Assembly: GCA_963754335.1 (NCBI GenBank)
Contig: CAVWFQ010000005.1
Location: forward strand, 744,001 to 808,000
Direction: 5' to 3'
Origin: JBBSDP01 sp963754335
GTDB lineage: Bacteria > Planctomycetota > Phycisphaerae > Tepidisphaerales > Tepidisphaeraceae
Length of the DNA: 64,000 nt
The position numbers and the translations under genes were made by a program. Positions within the stretch are counted from its first letter, which is position 1. Every line of letters begins with the position of its first letter. Below are positions 48,805-57,444 of this stretch, piece by piece. The notes beneath the pieces were generated by a model. That model was given only the letters and a program-made list of their open reading frames with translations. It was not told the origin of the DNA and made no database searches.

Positions 48805-50795
48805 TCGGACGGATCCGCTCAAGTCGCGCCCGTCTTCGCGAGTACTTTCGCCAGGTGTCGCTGCGGCGCTACGACCCCTCGGCAACACGCACATTGCCGA
48901 AGGATGTCGGCACGCGTGATCCCGAGCCGGATCAGATCCGCGTTCGCCGCGCCAATATGGAATTGATCCGCGCATTCTGGCGTCAGATGCGCTCTCATCG
49001 GCGCGCCCTGTGGTTCGTTCTCTTCACCTCCGCCGTCGCCACGATTCTGGGCCTGCTGCCCCCTTATGGGATGAAGCTCATTTTCGACAATGTGTTCACC
49101 GGCAAACCGCTCCCTCAACTCCTTAAATCATGGCGGCTCTTTCCCTCGACGCCCGCCCGGCTGCTTTGGGCCGTGACAATGGGGATGTTTGTGCTATCGG
49201 TGCTGGCGGCGATCACCCGGACCCTCAGCAACTCGATCGCCTATCGCCTCCAGCAGCACATCATTCTCCGGGCGCGGCGGCGTTTGCTGCATCACACCTT
49301 GCGGCTGCCACTGCATCGACTGCGGCAGATCACCTCCGGTGGCATGGCCTTTATCGTTCGCCACGATGCCAATGCAGTGGGGGACCTCGTGGTCTTCCTC
49401 GTCTATGAACCCTGGAAGGCGATCATTCAACTGCTCGGATGTTTTGCCGTGCTGGCCTGGGTGGACTGGCGACTGCTCGCCGGCTCGCTGGCGCTCCTTC
49501 CCCTGCTTTATATCGCGCAGCGGGCCCGCGTCGGAAAAATCCGCGACCTGGCGGAGGATGCACTCGCCCACGAACAACAGCTCGACGGCCAGACTGCCGA
49601 AGTCTTCGGGGGCATTCGCGTGATCCGTGGCTTCGGCCGCGAATCGACCGTCGCCTCTCGAATGCTCCGACGTCATCATTTCGTCTTTCGACTTCAGTTG
49701 CTCGTCTGGTGGCTCTACCGGAGTGTGGACGTCGGCTGGATGATCCTGATCCCCTTTGCTTCGGCGCTGCTGCTGGCCCTGGGCGGGGTGCGCGTGCTGC
49801 ATGACGCCGCCAGAGTGGGCGCCGGCCAGCTCGCGCCTGCGCAGGCGTTCACCGTCGGCAGTCTGGTCATGTTCATGGCCTATCTGGCCTGGCTGCTCAA
49901 TCCGCTGGCGGCGCTGGCTCGGACCAGCACTCACTTGCAAAATGCGCTGGCGGGCATGAACCGCGCCCTGGACGTGCTGGAGGAGCCAGTCGAAAACGCC
50001 GCACAGAGCAATGTTCGCGCGCAGAGACCGTCGGATCTGAGCGGAGCGGTCTCGCTCCGGGATGTCTGGTTTACTTATCCAGGCGCGCCCGAACCGGTGC
50101 TGCGCGGAATTGATTTTGACGCGACCGGCGGCCAGACCGTCGCTTTGGTCGGTCCCAGTGGCGGCGGCAAGTCCACGCTCACCAACCTCATCGCCCGATT
50201 TTATGATCCGGATCGCGGGACCGTCCTGCTGGACGGGACGGACGTCCGCCTGATCGACGTCCACTTCTTTCGCGGGATGCTGGCGCTGGTCGATCAGGAC
50301 ATTTTCCTTTTCGACGGCACGATCGGCGAGAACATCGCCTGCGGCAATCGACGAGCCGCCAGCGAATTGATCGTCGAAGCCGCCGAACGCGCCCACGCCC
50401 ATGAATTCATCCTGGAATTGCCCCAGGGATACGACACGCCGGTGGGCGAGCGCGGCCTGCGCCTCTCCGGCGGACAGCGCCAGCGCATCGCGATCGCTCG
50501 CGCCATGCTCGCCGATCCAAAAATCCTGATCCTCGACGAAGCCACCAGCCACCTTGACCCGGAAAACGAGCGGCTCATCCAGCGATCCCTGGCAACATTG
50601 ATGGCCGGTCGCACCTGCTTCGTCATCGCCCACCGTCTCAGCACGGTCCGTCACGCCGACCAGATCCTGGTCATCGAGGAGGGGAGGATCACCGAGCGGG
50701 GACGGCACGAAGAATTGATGCTCAGCAGCGGCCGATACCGGCGGATGATCGAATTGCAGATAGGTGTGACGGAACTGGCGGCGAAGGTCCAATGA
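48801..50795 (+). CDS. ABC exporter, fused permease and ATPase
   Basis: 664 residues, intact. About 50 extra N-terminal residues, then a six-span type-1 exporter domain (from WFVLFTSAVATILGLLPPYG) and an ATPase with Walker A GPSGGGKST, signature LSGGQRQR, Walker B ILILDEATS and H-loop AHRLST. There is no C39 peptidase domain, so it would not cleave a leader itself. It is the last gene of the nine-gene unit and probably exports the product or a lipid-linked glycan. Confidence 0.92.
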   Translation: MIGRIRSSRARLREYFRQVSLRRYDPSATRTLPKDVGTRDPEPDQIRVRRANMELIRAFWRQMRSHRRALWFVLFTSAVATILGLLPPYGMKLIFDNVFTGKPLPQLLKSWRLFPSTPARLLWAVTMGMFVLSVLAAITRTLSNSIAYRLQQHIILRARRRLLHHTLRLPLHRLRQITSGGMAFIVRHDANAVGDLVVFLVYEPWKAIIQLLGCFAVLAWVDWRLLAGSLALLPLLYIAQRARVGKIRDLAEDALAHEQQLDGQTAEVFGGIRVIRGFGRESTVASRMLRRHHFVFRLQLLVWWLYRSVDVGWMILIPFASALLLALGGVRVLHDAARVGAGQLAPAQAFTVGSLVMFMAYLAWLLNPLAALARTSTHLQNALAGMNRALDVLEEPVENAAQSNVRAQRPSDLSGAVSLRDVWFTYPGAPEPVLRGIDFDATGGQTVALVGPSGGGKSTLTNLIARFYDPDRGTVLLDGTDVRLIDVHFFRGMLALVDQDIFLFDGTIGENIACGNRRAASELIVEAAERAHAHEFILELPQGYDTPVGERGLRLSGGQRQRIAIARAMLADPKILILDEATSHLDPENERLIQRSLATLMAGRTCFVIAHRLSTVRHADQILVIEEGRITERGRHEELMLSSGRYRRMIELQIGVTELAAKVQ

Positions 50796-50809
50796 AAGGG
50801 TCTCTTCAA

Positions 50810-50885
50810 AGGAGCCGCCACGAAGTAAGCGGGAATGCACTCGGTAAACGAGAGAACTTCCCCGCTTTTACTCCGTGCGGCTCCT
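50810..50885. terminator. Large inverted repeat between convergent ABC and GT2 genes
   Basis: Arms 50810-50833 and 50860-50885 pair over about 24 positions with a few mismatches (AGGAGCCGC at one end, GCGGCTCCT at the other). Placed between two convergent genes, it may terminate both. No long T-run is present, so it could instead be a dispersed palindrome. Confidence 0.6.
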
Positions 50886-50915
50886 CCCAGAGTTGTGACG
50901 CACCCCAGTGAACCA

Positions 50916-51845
50916 TCACGACCGGCGTGGCGCTCCCCCCATGAGGACCCGCAGCCGCTCGATCGCCCGCAGCGCCTGGACCAGCACGATCAGCGCCGAC
51001 GCTCGCGCGCGTCCAGGGCATTGCCTGAATCTTCCTCTTGCGAAGCTCGCACCGCGCCAGCGCAGGCTGTGCTTCAGCTCGATGCGCAAGATCTCGCGGA
51101 TGAGGCTCGTGCCCCCGGGCGGCCCGCGCAGCTCGCGGTTCATCTGATTTCCCCCGGCGAGTCGCAATTCGCGAACAATGATCGAGCGGACCGACGCCCG
51201 CGCCTGATGTCCCACCCCCACCGCCGACACGTAGCGCGTCTTGAAACCCAGCCCAGCCGCGCGCCATCCCCAATCCATGTCGCCGCCGCTCAGCAGCGTG
51301 GGATTAAAGAGGCCGACGGCGTCGATAATCGATCGCCGGACGATGAGATTCGCGGTTGCGCCGAAGCCGCCCGAATGATCGAAGCCAGGGAAGCTGAGGG
51401 TCGCACTGTAGAGGTACGCGATGGGAGAGACGCCGGCCGGACGCGGCGCGACGAGTCCGATCGAGCCGGCCACGATCCCGGACTCGCTCCCCTCGGCGAC
51501 GCTCTCGGCGGCACGCTCGACCCAGTCGGGATACGGGAGGCAGTCGCCGTCGGTAAAGGCGATCACCTCGCCCCGCGCGACCCGCAGCCCCGCATTGCGC
51601 GCCGCAAAGCTCCCCGGCCGCGCCTCGCGGACGACCCGAACCTCCAGAGGCGGAGTGTGACCAGCCGCCAATCTCCCCAGCACGGCCTCGAGCGCCGGGC
51701 AGCCGTTATCGACGACGATGATCTCGAACCGCTCGCGCGGACACGTCTGCCGAGCCAGGCAATCGAGGCACGCTTCAAGATCAGTGGCGGGATCGCCGGC
51801 CGGGCAATGGATAGGGACAATGACCGAGACGAGCGGCTCGCTCAT
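50916..51845 (-). CDS. GT2 glycosyltransferase at the end of the cluster
   Basis: 309 residues from ATG 51845 with GGAGG upstream. GT-A motifs: VSVIVPIHCPAGDPATDLEA, EIIVVDNGCPALEAVLG, GSFAARNAGLRVARGEVIAF, TDGDCLPYPDWVE (DxD), GGDMDWGWRAAGLGF. Typical of enzymes adding sugars to cell-surface glycans. Opposite in direction to the main unit but facing it, so probably part of the same locus. Confidence 0.88.
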   Translation of the reverse strand: MSEPLVSVIVPIHCPAGDPATDLEACLDCLARQTCPRERFEIIVVDNGCPALEAVLGRLAAGHTPPLEVRVVREARPGSFAARNAGLRVARGEVIAFTDGDCLPYPDWVERAAESVAEGSESGIVAGSIGLVAPRPAGVSPIAYLYSATLSFPGFDHSGGFGATANLIVRRSIIDAVGLFNPTLLSGGDMDWGWRAAGLGFKTRYVSAVGVGHQARASVRSIIVRELRLAGGNQMNRELRGPPGGTSLIREILRIELKHSLRWRGASFARGRFRQCPGRARASALIVLVQALRAIERLRVLMGGAPRRS

Positions 51846-52029
51846 GAGGCGCTTCCTCCGAAGAAAACCAAGCCGTGTTGATCGGGCATCGGGGTGAAGC
51901 TCCACCATTCCCCGCTCAACGTTCTTCAACCCATTGAGCGCTGACAATCCGGCCTTCCGGATCATACCCTGTGAGCAGATGCCGACCGCGCGGTCGGGCC
52001 GTCGTCACCGACAATTCAAGGAGAATCCA

Positions 52030-52215
52030 ATGGCCAAGTACGGCAAGAAGGCTGGCGAAAAGGTGAAGCGAGCGATGCACGAGAAGAAGAAAGGCACCTT
52101 AAAAAGCGGCCGCTCAGGGAAAAAGGTCACCAGCCGCAAGCAGGCGATTGCGATTGGGCTTTCAGAAGCGCGAAAGGCGGGGGGAAAGGTTCCGAAACGG
52201 AAGAAAGCGAAGTGA
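52030..52215 (+). CDS. Small basic DUF6496-type protein
   Basis: 61 residues, very rich in Lys (MAKYGKKAGEKVKRAMHEKK, GTLKSGRSGKKV, SRKQAIAIGLSEARKAGGKV). AAGGAG lies upstream of ATG 52030. This short family is widespread in bacteria and may bind DNA or RNA; its role is unknown. Followed closely by a tRNA on the other strand. Confidence 0.85.
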   Translation: MAKYGKKAGEKVKRAMHEKKKGTLKSGRSGKKVTSRKQAIAIGLSEARKAGGKVPKRKKAK

Positions 52216-52223
52216 TGGCTGAA

Positions 52224-52297
<74 letters not shown>

Positions 52298-52317
52298 TAA
52301 ACCCGGGGAACCGGGAA

Positions 52318-52382
52318 AGTTCCAAAATCCAAATAACAAATTCCAAATAAAAACCAAAGCACCAAATTCCAAAGACCAAACT
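52318..52382. repeat. Low-complexity CCAAA-type repeat
   Basis: Imperfect reiteration of AATTCCAAA/TCCAAATAA units between the tRNA and the end of the large membrane protein gene. On the minus strand it reads as TTTGGAATTTGG. It resembles word-like intergenic repeats known from planctomycete genomes; no function is apparent. Confidence 0.7.
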
Positions 52383-52390
52383 CGCAAGCG

Positions 52391-54088
52391 TCAAGCATCA
52401 GTCGCCGGCGTTGGCCCCGGCGAAGGCGGCGTTTCAACGACGATCACGGACGGCTGAGAAGCAACATTGCCGGAAGTCGCCGCTGGAGGGAGGTCGGCGA
52501 ATTCTTCGTCGGACTCCTCTACATAAACATCGTCCAGCTCGGTGGCGTCCACCTCACGCCGCATCAGATAGTAGATGATCGTGTTGGCGGAGAAATAGAA
52601 GCTGATCGCGAAGGCGCCCAGCATCGAAATCACCAGGTAGATCCAGAACGACATGATGATCGACGCGAGACATTCGGGCCACATCAGGCCGATCAGGTTG
52701 GGCGTGTAAATCAGGGTGTGAACGTCGGGAACCGGCCAGATGTCTGGAAAATAGCGTCCGGGCTGGCCGCCGAGGAACCAGCTCACGAAAAAGTGGGTGA
52801 GGCTGAGCAGCACGTAGATGAAATAGCGGACGAAGAGGTAGCAGATCGCGCCGTAAGCGAGTGAAACAGCCGTGTAGAAAATCATGCGCCAAGGGCGGGC
52901 GAACACATAGCTGAAAGACCGGCTGATGGCGTCGAAGCTGTCGGAGCCTTCGACGGCAATCGTCGGATACATCAGGTCGAATCCCCCCAGCGTGCCGAGC
53001 GCTACGAGCGTCATGACGAAGCCGGCGATGATCGCGAGCGGAAAGAAAACCGCGGCGATGAAGGGGCCGATTCCCCAGGGGATGTAGTAGACCAGCCCGC
53101 CGATCGAGACCGCCAGTCCGGCCACCAGGATGATCATCATCGGGATGACCGGGGCAAAGACAAAGCTGAGCAGTTTGCTGAATGAGAAGCTGACGGCCTG
53201 GCGCAGGGAAATCTTTTCATCGCGGGCGACATGAACGGCGGCGATCCGCGCGATCGCTCCTCCGAAGATTGCCCAGACGATCAGGAACCAGATGAGGAAG
53301 AGAATGAAGAAGATCGGGTGGGTGCTGACGAGCCACGCGGGACCGATCACCAGAAAGTTCGTGGCAGCCTGTAAAACTGTCGGGTCGGCGCCCGGCTCTG
53401 CATCCACATCGCCGACCCAGCGCGAACCGAGCACGCCCTTCATGACGCCGTCGACCTGGGCGGTTTCATAGCTGAAAAACTCGTCATAGATGCCATGTGG
53501 AACCAGCTCACGCAGCGCTTTCAGATCCTTCTGGGCCGCCAGATCCTCAGCGATCATCTGGTGTTTGAAGGCAGATTCGATATCCGCCCGGTGCCGTTCG
53601 CGCAAGCCCGCGTCGGAGATGCTGTTGGTCTCATTCAGTGCCGCGGCGCGCGCGTCCTGAGCCGCCTTGTCGCGATCGTTGCGTTCGGCGATTCGATGCC
53701 GTTCCAAGTCGTGCAGATATTCGCCATGGGCAGCGGCTTCGATCGCCAGGTCACGATTAGAGACGATACCGGCGTTCTGGAGGAGGTCGGTGTACTGGCT
53801 TACCTGCGCGAGGCGCTGCTGTTCGCGAATCTCGCGGAACGAATCGCTGGGATTTTTGGCATATCGAAACTGTTGGTAGCTGTTGACCTCGTGGAAATTG
53901 GCCTTGGAACCAGTCGGCCAGAGGCCGTCGAGAATGCGTCCGCCAATGTAGAGCGACAGGAGGAGCAGCAGCCCCAGGACCAGCTTAGACGGATGGATGG
54001 CGATGCGAAAACTGCGAAAAAGGTGAGTAAACGGGAAAGTTTCCCGCCAGTTGATATCACGGAGGGTCACTTGCGAATCGTCCGCCAT
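52391..54088 (-). CDS. Large multi-span membrane protein, unknown function
   Basis: 565 residues, intact. An N-terminal span (LVLGLLLLLSLYIGGRIL), a charged helical domain (~130 residues, Arg/Glu/Ala-rich), then about six spans (FFILFLIWFLIVWAIFGGAI, PVIPMMIILVAGLAVSIGGL, IAAVFFPLAIIAGFVMTLVA and others) and an acidic, Pro-rich tail. I believe such proteins are typical of planctomycetes but cannot name a family. Divergent from nothing nearby; a 320-base gap with repeats precedes it. Confidence 0.7.
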   Translation of the reverse strand: MADDSQVTLRDINWRETFPFTHLFRSFRIAIHPSKLVLGLLLLLSLYIGGRILDGLWPTGSKANFHEVNSYQQFRYAKNPSDSFREIREQQRLAQVSQYTDLLQNAGIVSNRDLAIEAAAHGEYLHDLERHRIAERNDRDKAAQDARAAALNETNSISDAGLRERHRADIESAFKHQMIAEDLAAQKDLKALRELVPHGIYDEFFSYETAQVDGVMKGVLGSRWVGDVDAEPGADPTVLQAATNFLVIGPAWLVSTHPIFFILFLIWFLIVWAIFGGAIARIAAVHVARDEKISLRQAVSFSFSKLLSFVFAPVIPMMIILVAGLAVSIGGLVYYIPWGIGPFIAAVFFPLAIIAGFVMTLVALGTLGGFDLMYPTIAVEGSDSFDAISRSFSYVFARPWRMIFYTAVSLAYGAICYLFVRYFIYVLLSLTHFFVSWFLGGQPGRYFPDIWPVPDVHTLIYTPNLIGLMWPECLASIIMSFWIYLVISMLGAFAISFYFSANTIIYYLMRREVDATELDDVYVEESDEEFADLPPAATSGNVASQPSVIVVETPPSPGPTPATDA

Positions 54089-54291
54089 GAGACGGATCTC
54101 CTTTCCTCAAGCCATCGCCAAAGCCGCATGAAAATCGCGTTGAGATGGGGGACAGCGGCGAGCGCCCCATGACCGGCGGCGGCATTATACGCCGATGAGC
54201 GCAAAGACCACAACTTTGGGTGGCTTGGGTTTGTAGGGCGGGCTTCCGTTAGTGCCTGCCTCAGGGTCAAAGACAGCCCGTGTCTTTCCGC

Positions 54292-54402
54292 CGTTGAAAG
54301 TTGGACGTTGAGCGTTGAACGTTGAGCGTTCATTGCCGAGACCGGGCAAATAAACGTTCAACATCCAATCCCGGCGGGCCGGGACTCAACTTTCAACGCA
54401 GG
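54292..54402. repeat. Palindromic repeat built from GTTGAACGTT-like words
   Basis: Short direct words (GTTGAAAGTTGG, GTTGAGCGTTGAACGTT) are followed by their complements (AACGTTCAACATCC, CTCAACTTTCAACG) about 50 bases later, giving an imperfect large hairpin with a smaller CCCGGCGGGCCGGG core. It fills most of the 54089-54407 gap. Confidence 0.6.
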
Positions 54403-54407
54403 CCTCG

Positions 54408-54602
54408 CTACGCGCTTTCTGAATCAGCGGTGGGTTCCTCATCATCATTGGGCGCTTCAGCCGGGATCTGATATTTCCCGTCGAGCCAGCGACCGAGATC
54501 GATCAGTTTGCATCGCTCACTGCAAAAGGGGAAAGAACTGGGAACGCTGGTGGGGTTGGCATCCGGCTCGGGGACGGGCTTCTTACAGGTGGGGCAAAGC
54601 AT
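54408..54602 (-). CDS. yacG: DNA gyrase inhibitor YacG-type zinc protein
   Basis: 64 residues. Zinc ligands CPTC and FCSERC, followed by KLIDLGRWLDGKYQIP, the hallmark of YacG. YacG binds GyrB and blocks gyrase. It starts eight bases after the stop of the FmdB-type gene, so the two are co-transcribed. Confidence 0.9.
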   Translation of the reverse strand: MLCPTCKKPVPEPDANPTSVPSSFPFCSERCKLIDLGRWLDGKYQIPAEAPNDDEEPTADSESA

Positions 54603-54609
54603 CGGGAAA

Positions 54610-55011
54610 TCATCGTTTCTTCGAATCCGAACGGGCGGACTTTGGCTTGTCGGTCTTCGGGGATTCGGATTTTGCCGCGGGCTTGGACTCGGCGGGAGTG
54701 GATGTCTTCGCCTCGGTCGCCGCCGGTTTGCTCTCCGCTGGTTTGTCGGTGGCGGGTTTGGAATCAGTTGATGCCGCGGCGTCGGGCTTCGGCGCCGCAT
54801 CGGACTTGGCGTCCGCCTTGTAGGAGTCGGAGCGGTAATCGGTGATATAAAATCCGCTTCCCTTGAAGATCAAGCCGGCCCCGGTGCCGATCAGGCGCTG
54901 GGCGGTGTTTTTCCCGCAATGGGGACATTTTCTGATCGGATTATCCTTGATCGACTGGTACTTTTCCCAGGCGTGCCCGCAATTGGAGCATTTGTAATCG
55001 TAAGTGGGCAT
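54610..55011 (-). CDS. FmdB-type zinc ribbon protein with long charged tail
   Basis: 133 residues. N-terminal zinc ribbon: MPTYDYKCSNCGHAWEKYQS and CPHCGKNTAQRLIG (two CxxC pairs), then a strand FKGSGFYITDYRSDSY. The last ~75 residues are a disordered Lys/Ala/Ser/Pro tail. FmdB-type proteins are regulators or assembly factors of unclear action. It lies 33 bases after grpE in the same direction. Confidence 0.85.
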   Translation of the reverse strand: MPTYDYKCSNCGHAWEKYQSIKDNPIRKCPHCGKNTAQRLIGTGAGLIFKGSGFYITDYRSDSYKADAKSDAAPKPDAAASTDSKPATDKPAESKPAATEAKTSTPAESKPAAKSESPKTDKPKSARSDSKKR

Positions 55012-55044
55012 AAAAATGAGAAGCCAGAATACAGGAGCCAGATC

Positions 55045-55590
55045 TCAGATTGATTTACTGACCGCGACTCCAGCCGGGCGGAGGGTTCGGCCGTGGAGCG
55101 CGTATCCTTTTTGCAAAAGCTGCACGACGGTCGGGACGGCGTAGGTCGAATCCTGCTGCATGATCGCTTCGTGCTGCGACGGATCGAAAGGCGTCCCGGG
55201 TTTGGGGGCGATTTCTTCGACCTGCTGCTGCTTCAGGACATTCATCCACTGATCGTGGACAATCTGCATTCCCTTGAGGATCGTGCCGGCATCCACTTTT
55301 TCGGGATCGACCGCGAGGGCGCGCTCGAAATTGTCGATCACCGGCAGCAGACTCTTGATCAGGCTGCTGTTGGCATATTGCAGGCGCTGATCGAATTCCG
55401 TCTGCATGCGCTTTTGCGAATTCTTGAACTCGGCGGTCGCCCGGGCGAGGCGCTCGTAAAGAGCGTCGCGCTCTGCCTGGAGACCGCCCGACTCGGAGGG
55501 TGCGCCGCTATCGGCGCTTTGATTCCCCTGCTCGGACGAAGGAATCTCGTCGTTGAGCGCGTTTTCGTCATCAATGGGTATACGTGCCAT
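55045..55590 (-). CDS. grpE: GrpE nucleotide exchange factor
   Basis: 181 residues. An acidic N-terminus, a long helix (LYERLARATAEFKNSQKRMQ) and the family core SLIKSLLPVIDNFERAL, MQIVHDQWMNVLKQQ, GTPFDPSQHEAI, VVQLLQKGYALHGRTLRPA. It releases ADP from DnaK. It follows dnaJ by 15 bases; dnaK itself is not in this window. Confidence 0.95.
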   Translation of the reverse strand: MARIPIDDENALNDEIPSSEQGNQSADSGAPSESGGLQAERDALYERLARATAEFKNSQKRMQTEFDQRLQYANSSLIKSLLPVIDNFERALAVDPEKVDAGTILKGMQIVHDQWMNVLKQQQVEEIAPKPGTPFDPSQHEAIMQQDSTYAVPTVVQLLQKGYALHGRTLRPAGVAVSKSI

Positions 55591-55605
55591 GGTAATCGCC
55601 TGAGG

Positions 55606-56748
55606 TTAATCCTTTTTGATCGCCTGCTTGAGCTTGTCGAGGAAACTCTTGTGTTGCGGCATGGCGGCGTGGTCTTCCTGAGCCGCGAATTCGCGCAACA
55701 GTGTCTTTTGCTTTTCGGTCAGCTTGCGTGGAATTTCCACGATGATCTGTATCAGTTCATCGCCGCTCTTGTAAGAACGAATATCGGGCAGCCCTTTCCC
55801 TTTCAATTTGAAGACCTCGCCGTGCTGCGTGCCGGCGGGAATATCGAGCTCTTCCTTTCCCTTGAGGGTTGGCACTTCGATCGTTCCCCCGAGGGCCGCC
55901 AGGGTAAACGAAACGGGAACCTGGCAAACCAGGTCGTTAGCGTGGCGGCTGAAGATGGGATGAGGTTTGACGGCAATGTAGCAGTGCAAATCCCCCGGGG
56001 GCGCACCATTTTCCCCGGCCTCTCCCTCGCCGGCGATGCGGACGGCCTGCCCTTCGTGGACGCCGGGCGGAATCTTCACGGTGACAACGCGCCGTTTCAT
56101 CTGGCGGCCGGAGCCTTTGCAAGCCGGGCAATGGTCGCGGACTACAGTTCCGCGTCCCCGGCAGTTAGGGCAGGTGGTGACCATGCGGAACATTCCGCCG
56201 AATCCTTGCTGGGCAACGCGTCCCTGCCCGCCGCACTGCACGCAGACGACCGGCGATGAGCCCGGTTTGGCGCCGCTCCCTTTGCAGGCATCGCAGGTAT
56301 CCTGTTTTTCGAACTCGATGGTTTTTTCCACGCCGCCGGCGATCTCCGCCAGCGAAAGCTCGACCTGCGTTTCCAGGTCGAACCCGCGCGCCCCGCCGCG
56401 CCGGGTCCTTCCGCCGCTGCGTCCCCCGCCGACTCCGGCCCCTCCAAAGATGTCGTCGAACATCGAGAAGATGTCGCCGACGTCCATATGGGAAAAATCA
56501 TGCTGGCCGCTGACACCCTGATGGCCGAACTGATCGTATCGTTTTCGGCGCGTATCGTCGGAGAGGACTTCGTACGCCTCGGCGCATTCCTTGAAGTGAA
56601 TTTCGGCCTCGGCCTTATTCCCGTCGGCCCGATCGGGATGATATTTCATCGCCATGCGGCGATAGGAGCGCTTGATCTCCTCGCCGCTTGCGGTGCGGGT
56701 CACGCCGAGGACTTCGTAATAATCTCGTTTGGTCTGTGCCACGTTCAT
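55606..56748 (-). CDS. dnaJ: Chaperone DnaJ
   Basis: 380 residues, full-length type I. J domain with HPD (YRRMAMKYHPDRADGN), Gly/Phe region (FDDIFGGAGVGGG), four zinc repeats (CDACKGSG, CVQCGGQG, CPNCRGRG, CPACKGSG), and the substrate-binding C-terminal domains (VKIPPGVHEGQAVRIAGEGE). It stimulates DnaK ATPase and delivers clients. Confidence 0.96.
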   Translation of the reverse strand: MNVAQTKRDYYEVLGVTRTASGEEIKRSYRRMAMKYHPDRADGNKAEAEIHFKECAEAYEVLSDDTRRKRYDQFGHQGVSGQHDFSHMDVGDIFSMFDDIFGGAGVGGGRSGGRTRRGGARGFDLETQVELSLAEIAGGVEKTIEFEKQDTCDACKGSGAKPGSSPVVCVQCGGQGRVAQQGFGGMFRMVTTCPNCRGRGTVVRDHCPACKGSGRQMKRRVVTVKIPPGVHEGQAVRIAGEGEAGENGAPPGDLHCYIAVKPHPIFSRHANDLVCQVPVSFTLAALGGTIEVPTLKGKEELDIPAGTQHGEVFKLKGKGLPDIRSYKSGDELIQIIVEIPRKLTEKQKTLLREFAAQEDHAAMPQHKSFLDKLKQAIKKD

Positions 56749-56777
56749 CCTACGTTATCGGCAACGGCGACTGATAT

Positions 56778-57086
56778 TCATCGCAGCCCGGCCTCTGTGT
56801 GTAATCCGACCGGCGGATGCGACTCCGGTGTCAGCGCAAATTCAACTTTGAAGATCCGAGTCGAGTGAACAACGAGGGCTCCAATCCCGTCGGCACCGAC
56901 ACCCTGAATCGATCCCCAACCGTTTGCTCCTGCGGCCCGAGCGATACTTGAGCCCTTAAAGAGGTAGAGCGAGTTGTCAGCCAACGTAACGCGCACAAGG
57001 ACTATATCGACTTCGACTCCGGCGCTTTGAGCAAAGGCCTGCAGGTGCTTTTTTGCTCCAGGAAGGAAGGTTCCATCGTCACTCAT
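56778..57086 (-). CDS. Small hypothetical protein, second gene of a pair
   Basis: 102 residues. Sequence VEVDIVLVRVTLADNSLYLF and ADGIGALVVHSTRIFKVEFA suggests a small beta-rich fold. It overlaps the end of the gene at 57343 by four bases (ATGA), so the two form a unit inside the chaperone cluster. Family unknown. Confidence 0.6.
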   Translation of the reverse strand: MSDDGTFLPGAKKHLQAFAQSAGVEVDIVLVRVTLADNSLYLFKGSSIARAAGANGWGSIQGVGADGIGALVVHSTRIFKVEFALTPESHPPVGLHTEAGLR

Positions 57087-57343
57087 GCTGCAGATTCCTG
57101 AGAGGCCTCCGCAGCCGCCTTTGCAGTCAGCTTGTAAAAATGCACTGGAGTTCCGAAAAAACTTCCTTCCAATGCTGCCTTTTCCATCAATCCAGCCGCC
57201 GCGAGTTCCTCGTAAGCATGATTCAGTCGGTTCAAATCGCTTTCCCTGAAGAGCGACCCCAGCAATTCCACATTGCAGAAAATCCGTGAAGGCGTCACAG
57301 CATGTGATTGAAGCAGTCTCTCGGCAAAAGGCGAAACTGACAT
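57083..57343 (-). CDS. Small winged-helix-like protein, first gene of a pair
   Basis: 86 residues from ATG 57343 (GGAG nine bases upstream). The middle reads SLFRESDLNRLNHAYEELAA then AGLMEKAALEGSFFGTPVHF and YKLT, a pattern of helices followed by a beta hairpin that fits a winged helix of the PadR/ArsR type. It has its own candidate promoter with a palindrome. It may regulate itself and its partner gene; function inferred only. Confidence 0.55.
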   Translation of the reverse strand: MSVSPFAERLLQSHAVTPSRIFCNVELLGSLFRESDLNRLNHAYEELAAAGLMEKAALEGSFFGTPVHFYKLTAKAAAEASQESAA

Positions 57344-57370
57344 AGCTGTTGCTCCCGAAAAAGCCACCCC

Positions 57371-57412
57371 ATTATATGTTGAAACTCCGCCACTAGCTCG
57401 TGACGGAGTCTC
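57371..57412 (-). promoter_or_regulatory. Candidate promoter with operator-like palindrome
   Basis: On the minus strand a perfect TATAAT (57376-57371) lies about 28 bases before the ATG at 57343. Just upstream, at 57381-57412, 13-base arms (GAAACTCCGCCAC and GTGACGGAGTCTC, two mismatches) surround a six-base centre and cover the -35 region. No T-run follows, so it is less likely to be the groEL terminator, though that remains possible. Confidence 0.5.
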
Positions 57413-57444
57413 AATTTATTTTAATGGGGGCGTCGCGGAATGTC

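Noticed and set aside
49194..50840. 548-codon minus-strand frame
   Set aside because: Antisense shadow of the ABC exporter, whose motifs are all on the plus strand.
40104..51845. Standard lasso-peptide cluster
   Set aside because: No asparagine-synthetase-like cyclase, no transglutaminase-like leader peptidase and no convincing precursor were found.
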